From positions 1-25,965 of IMG/VR virus record IMGVR_UViG_3300035698_013242: a DNA stretch of 25,965 bases, one strand, 5' to 3'. Below are positions 22,369 to 25,965 of this stretch, piece by piece. The notes below the pieces were generated by a model that worked only from the letters and a program-made list of their open reading frames with translations, ran no database searches and was not told the origin of the DNA. Numbering within the stretch: position 1 is the stretch's first letter; every line of letters begins with the position of its first letter. Position numbers and translations under genes: made by a program. The DNA is from a virus.

Positions 22369-24138
22369 ATGGGTGGTTCAAGATCAAAAGCTACAGAGAA
22401 AGATTTACAGGATAGTTGGTTTACAACGGAGACCTTTAAGGCGACTGCGTCAAGATTGGGTATGAGCCCTAACACGTTACGGCAGCGTTGGAAGGAGATG
22501 TTTGGGCAAGACGCTTTTGTAGAGCGGGGTCGTAAGTTGCAGGCCCGAGCTGCTACCAGAACGTGTTTAGCTATGGCGGATACGCGGAAGTACAAGGGTG
22601 TTTCTATCCTTTGTACTGAGTGTGGTCAGCAGGTGGTTTTAAAGTCAAACCGGGTAGCACAGTTAGATGTTTCGCAATTTGTTTGTGAGCAATGTCGGTG
22701 TGATAGAGAATGTCCTGTTTGCGGTGTCTTAGTGAATGGTGTTAAGGGTCTTTCTACGCATATGAGGCATCGTAGGGAGGCCGGGGATAAAGTTCACATT
22801 ACTTATGGGTTAGAGCAAGAAGAAAAGAGATGGGCATCTTTACGGGAAGACTTGGATTATGTTCGGTGTCGTATCTGTGGGCATCGTGCTATAAGTTTGG
22901 CTAGGCATTTGAAAGCTGTCCATGGGATAACGGCGGGTCAGTATAAAGCCAAGTATTTAGGTGCTTTGATTCGTTGTACTAAGATAACAGAAAAGAGGCA
23001 GGACGCGGCTAAGGGGCGTAAGGGTGGTTTTGGTAAGGGTGATAAGAAAATGGTTTGTTGCCCTGATTGTGGGGTTGTTTTGGTGGGTTCGAAGTTCCTT
23101 GTCCCCGGGGTTCATGATCTACGTTGTTCCGGTTGTCGTAAGAAGGTTGAAGATCTAAGATGGGTTGGTAAAACGGAACCGGAAGATTATGTTACCTGTT
23201 TGGAGTGTGGGTATAGGGCTGAGAGTCTTACAAGCCATATTCAGAATACCCATCCTGGTTATAGAGAGAAGTATCCAGAAGCTTTGATGACAGCTCTTGG
23301 GTCGGCAATACGAGATAAGGAAGCACTTAGGGGTCTTGTCCGACCACCTGAATTTGGTGCAAAGATTCGGGAGGCGAAGTTATTGAATTTAACAAAGGAA
23401 GACTTTGAGCCTTATTTAGAAACGGATGGGACGGTAGATCATCATCGGATGATGGCGGCGATAGGTTGTGTGTGGGAAACTCTTCGTCAGTACTTGGTTA
23501 AATGGGGGCTGGAGCCTACCCCTAAGTATCAGAAACAGGCTGCCTTGCGTCGTCAAATACTTTTTATGCCCGACACATTGAAAAGATTTTCATTAAAGAA
23601 TGGGAAGGTTAGTGTGGCTAGAGCGGTTCGGGGTCTTGGGTGTTGTAATATTACGGTTAAAAAAGAATGTCGTCGGTTAGGTTTGTCTTGGGCACATGGG
23701 AATATCTCTCAAACGTATTGTCTTTCCGCAGTTAGCCAAGTGTTGGGTGGTCTTCTGTTTAAAGAGGAGTGGTCTTCGTTTTCTTATACTAACCCTGAGA
23801 CAGGGCACAGGTTTCGTTTTGACGGTTACTTTCCGGATATAAACCTCATTGTGGAATTCATGGGGCATCAGCATTACACGTTTCCAAATGCTTTTATGGG
23901 GTCAGAGTCCCATCGACCTAAGTATGATGCTATGCAGGAGCGGGATAGGATTAAACGCGAAATGATTAAAAGGACTCCAGGGTTTTATTATTTGGAGGTT
24001 CGTGAAGACGAGCCTTATAAGGATGCGGGGTATTTGCGTGGGCGTTTGACGGAACTTGGTGTTCTAACAGTTCGGGGTGGGGGTATTTATCTTGGTGACC
24101 AAAAGGTTTGGGATAGTGTGGATGCATCGAAGGGGTAG
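22369..24138 (+). CDS. Multi-zinc-finger PD-(D/E)XK homing-type endonuclease
   Basis: 589 residues. An N-terminal helix-turn-helix-like part (TASRLGMSPNTLRQRW) is followed by a series of zinc sites: C82/C85 with C106/C109, C115/C118 with H131/H134, C167/C170 with H180/H185 (MucR-like, CRICGHRAISLARHLKAVHG), C231/C234 with C253/C256, and C277/C280 with H290/H295. The C-terminal nuclease core RFDGYFPD...LIVEFMGHQHY (residues 483-503) and a following basic helix fit the Vsr-like PD-(D/E)XK group used by phage homing endonucleases. GGGGAGG precedes the ATG. It sits directly behind the interrupted sheath gene. The target is probably nearby uninserted sheath sequence (inference). Confidence 0.75.
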   Translation: MGGSRSKATEKDLQDSWFTTETFKATASRLGMSPNTLRQRWKEMFGQDAFVERGRKLQARAATRTCLAMADTRKYKGVSILCTECGQQVVLKSNRVAQLDVSQFVCEQCRCDRECPVCGVLVNGVKGLSTHMRHRREAGDKVHITYGLEQEEKRWASLREDLDYVRCRICGHRAISLARHLKAVHGITAGQYKAKYLGALIRCTKITEKRQDAAKGRKGGFGKGDKKMVCCPDCGVVLVGSKFLVPGVHDLRCSGCRKKVEDLRWVGKTEPEDYVTCLECGYRAESLTSHIQNTHPGYREKYPEALMTALGSAIRDKEALRGLVRPPEFGAKIREAKLLNLTKEDFEPYLETDGTVDHHRMMAAIGCVWETLRQYLVKWGLEPTPKYQKQAALRRQILFMPDTLKRFSLKNGKVSVARAVRGLGCCNITVKKECRRLGLSWAHGNISQTYCLSAVSQVLGGLLFKEEWSSFSYTNPETGHRFRFDGYFPDINLIVEFMGHQHYTFPNAFMGSESHRPKYDAMQERDRIKREMIKRTPGFYYLEVREDEPYKDAGYLRGRLTELGVLTVRGGGIYLGDQKVWDSVDASKG

Positions 24139-24148
24139 TAGTTAGTTC

Positions 24149-24191
24149 TTGACAACCTCCTGTCCTAATGATTTTCTTAGGGCAGGAGGTT
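24149..24191 (+). promoter_or_regulatory. 15-bp hairpin hiding the ribosome site, next to a TTGACA box
   Basis: AACCTCCTGTCCTAA (24154-24168) pairs with TTAGGGCAGGAGGTT (24177-24191), 15 pairs with one G-U, loop of 8. The right arm contains the GGAGG of the gene at 24196, so the folded RNA would block translation. TTGACA (24149-24154) touches the left arm, with no good -10 beyond it. It may also act as a DNA operator. No T-run follows, so it is not an ordinary terminator. Confidence 0.6.
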
Positions 24192-24195
24192 TCCT

Positions 24196-24363
24196 ATGAA
24201 AAAAACACAAACAAAACTAGTTTCTGGACGAGGGCATACCACTTTAACTATGGAGATGCGTGCAGATAAGGTAAGACCTTTGCTTGCGGATACACCCATC
24301 CCTCTCGCTTCTCATTGCTTTGAGGACATCCTGAAACTTCGGGAAAAAGAAAAAACTGCGTAA
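24196..24363 (+). CDS. Small hypothetical protein, 55 aa
   Basis: Starts MKKTQTKLVSGRGHTTLTME and ends LKLREKEKTA. A basic start, a short middle with Pro/Leu (RPLLADTPIPLASHC) and a charged helix. Not recognised. The ATG is preceded by GGAGG inside the 24154-24191 hairpin, which is evidence that translation is controlled and that the short frame is real. It ends 26 bases before the promoter of the MerR-type gene, so it is a separate unit. Confidence 0.55.
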   Translation: MKKTQTKLVSGRGHTTLTMEMRADKVRPLLADTPIPLASHCFEDILKLREKEKTA

Positions 24364-24389
24364 GACTCCAAAAAAGCACTCTCGTTATC

Positions 24390-24417
24390 TTGACAAAGTT
24401 GCCAGTGGCTATATACT
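24390..24417 (+). promoter_or_regulatory. Strong sigma70-type promoter of the MerR-VIT/VWA operon
   Basis: TTGACA (24390-24395), 16-base spacer, TATACT (24412-24417), then AGGAGG (24425-24430) and the ATG at 24437. The predicted start point is only about 13 bases before the ATG, next to the ribosome site, a very short leader. MerR-activated promoters usually have spacers of 19-20 bases; this one does not, so it should fire without an activator. Confidence 0.75.
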
Positions 24418-24436
24418 AGCTCACAGGAGGCAACAG

Positions 24437-24841
24437 ATGAATAGCTATACCTTGGAGCAACTAGAGAAAGAGACCGGGGTAACTCGAAGACAAATCCGTT
24501 ATTATATTTCGGAGAAGCTTCTTCCGGGACCTGTTTCCCAGGGCCGGAATGCCAGCTATACAGAAGTACATCTAAAAGGATTACGGGATATTAAACGGCT
24601 AAGGGATGCTGATCAGTCCATAGCCGCTATTCGTAATCAGATGGCTCTTGTATCCAGGTGCAGAGTAATCCCATTGACTAAAGTGGTGCGAGAGGAATTC
24701 GAAATCGCGGTGGATGTTCGAGTGTCCGTAAGAGTAGGAGTATCTGTAAAGAGAAAACGCCGCATCCTGGAGGCTTTGGATGATTTTTCCCAAGCACTCT
24801 TAGTAATTACAAATGTAAACGAGGAGGGAAGAGATGTCTAG
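24437..24841 (+). CDS. MerR-family transcriptional regulator, 134 aa
   Basis: Residues 1-70 are a MerR-type winged helix: YTLEQLEKETGVTRRQIRYY, then EKLLPGP, the wing region SQGRNASYTEVHLKGLRDIK and IAAIRNQM. The C-terminal part is unlike metal-sensing MerR proteins: Val/Arg-rich strands (VDVRVSVRVGVSVKRKRR) and a short helix, with a single Cys, so no metal pocket is expected. It starts right after a strong promoter and overlaps the VIT/VWA gene by 8 bases, so the two are co-expressed and coupled. It probably regulates its own operon, perhaps sensing something linked to its partner. Confidence 0.8.
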   Translation: MNSYTLEQLEKETGVTRRQIRYYISEKLLPGPVSQGRNASYTEVHLKGLRDIKRLRDADQSIAAIRNQMALVSRCRVIPLTKVVREEFEIAVDVRVSVRVGVSVKRKRRILEALDDFSQALLVITNVNEEGRDV

Positions 24842-25965
24842 GTTTGAAACGGATAACTGCGGATTACGGGATGGTAGAACACAACAGCCTATCCCATTGG
24901 TAATGGACAAGCTTGAGATGACAGGGCGTATTTGCTCCGTTGGAGGGTTGTTAACCCTTGTCCATAGCTTCAAGTGTGCCGGGGATGCCCCAATGGAAGC
25001 CATCTATGTTTTCCAGCTCCCCCGAAATGGCGCCGTACGTCGATATAAGGTGAAGGGCCAGGATTTTGAAGTATCCTCTGTTTTGACCCCACGGGAGAAA
25101 GCCCGTAAGGATTATGAGGAAGGGGTAGAAGCTGGCCACCTTTCAACTTTGGCGGAAACCTCTGCTGATGGCTTAGTTACCCTTATGGTAGGTCAGATTC
25201 AACCAGAAGACATTATAACGATAGCAGTAGAGATACTGGTGGGTGTGGAACAGCGTGACGATGAGTATCGTTTCCGTTTCCCCTTTACCATTGCTCCTAG
25301 TTATCATGGTAATGCAGCCGTTACAGCAACCCCTAGGGGTGTTAAGCTGGCTCTTCCGGAGAGTGTTTTTGGGGATCTTGTTCTACCTAAGTGGGAAAAG
25401 AACACAGAGAATCTACATGAAGTTACTTTCCGCGTCCATATAGAGGGCGTAGGTTCAACAGGTTCTATTGCATCCCCCTCCCACCATGTGGCAGTTCAGT
25501 TCAATAAGGATGAATCTGCCGATGTGTGGTTGTCTAATTTGGGTTCCAAGCCGGATAGAGATTTGGTTTTGGATGTCACCAACGGAGATGTTAAGCCTGT
25601 ACTTTTTGCAGATAAGTCCTTGATTCAAGGGGACTATTCGAACATCTCAAAGGACAAGCCTCATTGGATGTTGACGTTACCGGCGGAACTTGTTCCAGCG
25701 GCAGCTAAGGATTCTAGGAAAATCTTGTTTCTACTGGATAGGTCTAGCTCAATGAGGGGTCTTCCTCTCACTCAAGCAAAGACGGCTTTAGCTGGATGCC
25801 TTTCAGCTTTATCCCCAGAAGACGCGTTTGCTCTTCTTCGCTTTGATACTGAGGTGGAATGTTTCCATGACAAGTTAGCAAAAGCTACCGATATGAACAG
25901 AGCCCGTGCCGCTCGTTGGTTGGCTGGAACGGAAGTCCAGGGTTGTACCGAATTAGATAAGGCTC
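24834..25965 (+). CDS. VIT/VWA-domain protein (partial, runs off the window)
   Basis: 377 codons present, 3' end missing. Residues of about 20-135 fit a VIT domain (vault/inter-alpha-trypsin type): IYVFQLPRNGAVRRYKV, the EKARKDYEEGVEAGHLSTL stretch and IQPEDIITIAVEI. From about residue 296 a VWA domain begins: ILFLLDRSSSM carries the MIDAS motif Asp302-x-Ser304-x-Ser306, and Thr372 in QGCTELDKA is the third MIDAS position. Metal binding is therefore intact in what is visible. The ATG lies inside the end of the MerR gene, with GAGGAGGG before it. VIT/VWA proteins usually mediate protein contacts; partner and target are unknown here. Confidence 0.8.
   Translation, partial: MSRFETDNCGLRDGRTQQPIPLVMDKLEMTGRICSVGGLLTLVHSFKCAGDAPMEAIYVFQLPRNGAVRRYKVKGQDFEVSSVLTPREKARKDYEEGVEAGHLSTLAETSADGLVTLMVGQIQPEDIITIAVEILVGVEQRDDEYRFRFPFTIAPSYHGNAAVTATPRGVKLALPESVFGDLVLPKWEKNTENLHEVTFRVHIEGVGSTGSIASPSHHVAVQFNKDESADVWLSNLGSKPDRDLVLDVTNGDVKPVLFADKSLIQGDYSNISKDKPHWMLTLPAELVPAAAKDSRKILFLLDRSSSMRGLPLTQAKTALAGCLSALSPEDAFALLRFDTEVECFHDKLAKATDMNRARAARWLAGTEVQGCTELDKA

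Noticed and set aside
22191-22595. Reverse-strand frame across the sheath end and the endonuclease start
   Set aside because: Overlaps two well-supported forward frames, has no ribosome site and no recognisable motif.

Overview
The window is a piece of a large tailed double-stranded DNA phage with a contractile (myovirus) tail. The firmest evidence is a very large tail-sheath gene (16956-21833), preceded by a tightly packed run of neck/tail-type genes. There are several small unrecognised proteins, four separate nuclease genes of the homing or GIY-YIG kind, and a few metabolic or regulatory cargo genes. All three stop codons terminate genes, so the standard code applies. I see no tRNA, rRNA, integrase or CRISPR array. 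The host cannot be named from this sequence; Shine-Dalgarno sites are strong (AGGAGG type), and a few sigma70-like promoters are visible.

Left part (1-9100), accessory region: two tandem paralogous beta-helix proteins share a peculiar N-terminal 'MSDLRKALVKLA' segment. They are followed by four small unknown genes, a structured RNA element, a Cys-rich protein, a T5orf172/GIY-YIG protein and another small protein. Next comes a rearranged patch (4486-5775) with a 44-bp direct repeat, a reverse-strand gene remnant, and two more occurrences of the same N-terminal segment, one intact and one truncated. After that are a reverse-strand zinc-finger gene pair, an Slx1-like GIY-YIG nuclease, a tandem paralog pair, a reverse-strand PncC/CinA-type NMN amidase and a DUF6939-like protein. 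The two reverse-strand units each share a divergent intergenic region with a forward gene, and those regions look alike.

Middle part (8889-16845), structural operon: small acidic/coiled-coil protein, large virion protein with a Cys cluster, inserted zinc-finger/Vsr-like homing endonuclease, a tail-completion-like protein, an unknown, an actin/ParM-like ATPase, two unknowns, a 399-residue tail/neck protein and a zinc-ribbon protein. Most of these overlap by 1 to 16 bases or nearly touch, which suggests translational coupling and places the actin-like ATPase inside the virion assembly operon. A rho-independent terminator precedes the sheath gene.

Right part (16956-25965): the sheath gene is interrupted near its 3' end by one in-frame TAA. 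The conserved sheath C-terminus continues in the same frame to 22250. A second zinc-finger/PD-(D/E)XK homing-type endonuclease follows. The last unit is a cargo cassette: a 55-residue protein behind a hairpin that hides its ribosome site, then a strong promoter driving a MerR-type regulator that overlaps a VIT/VWA-domain protein running off the window end.
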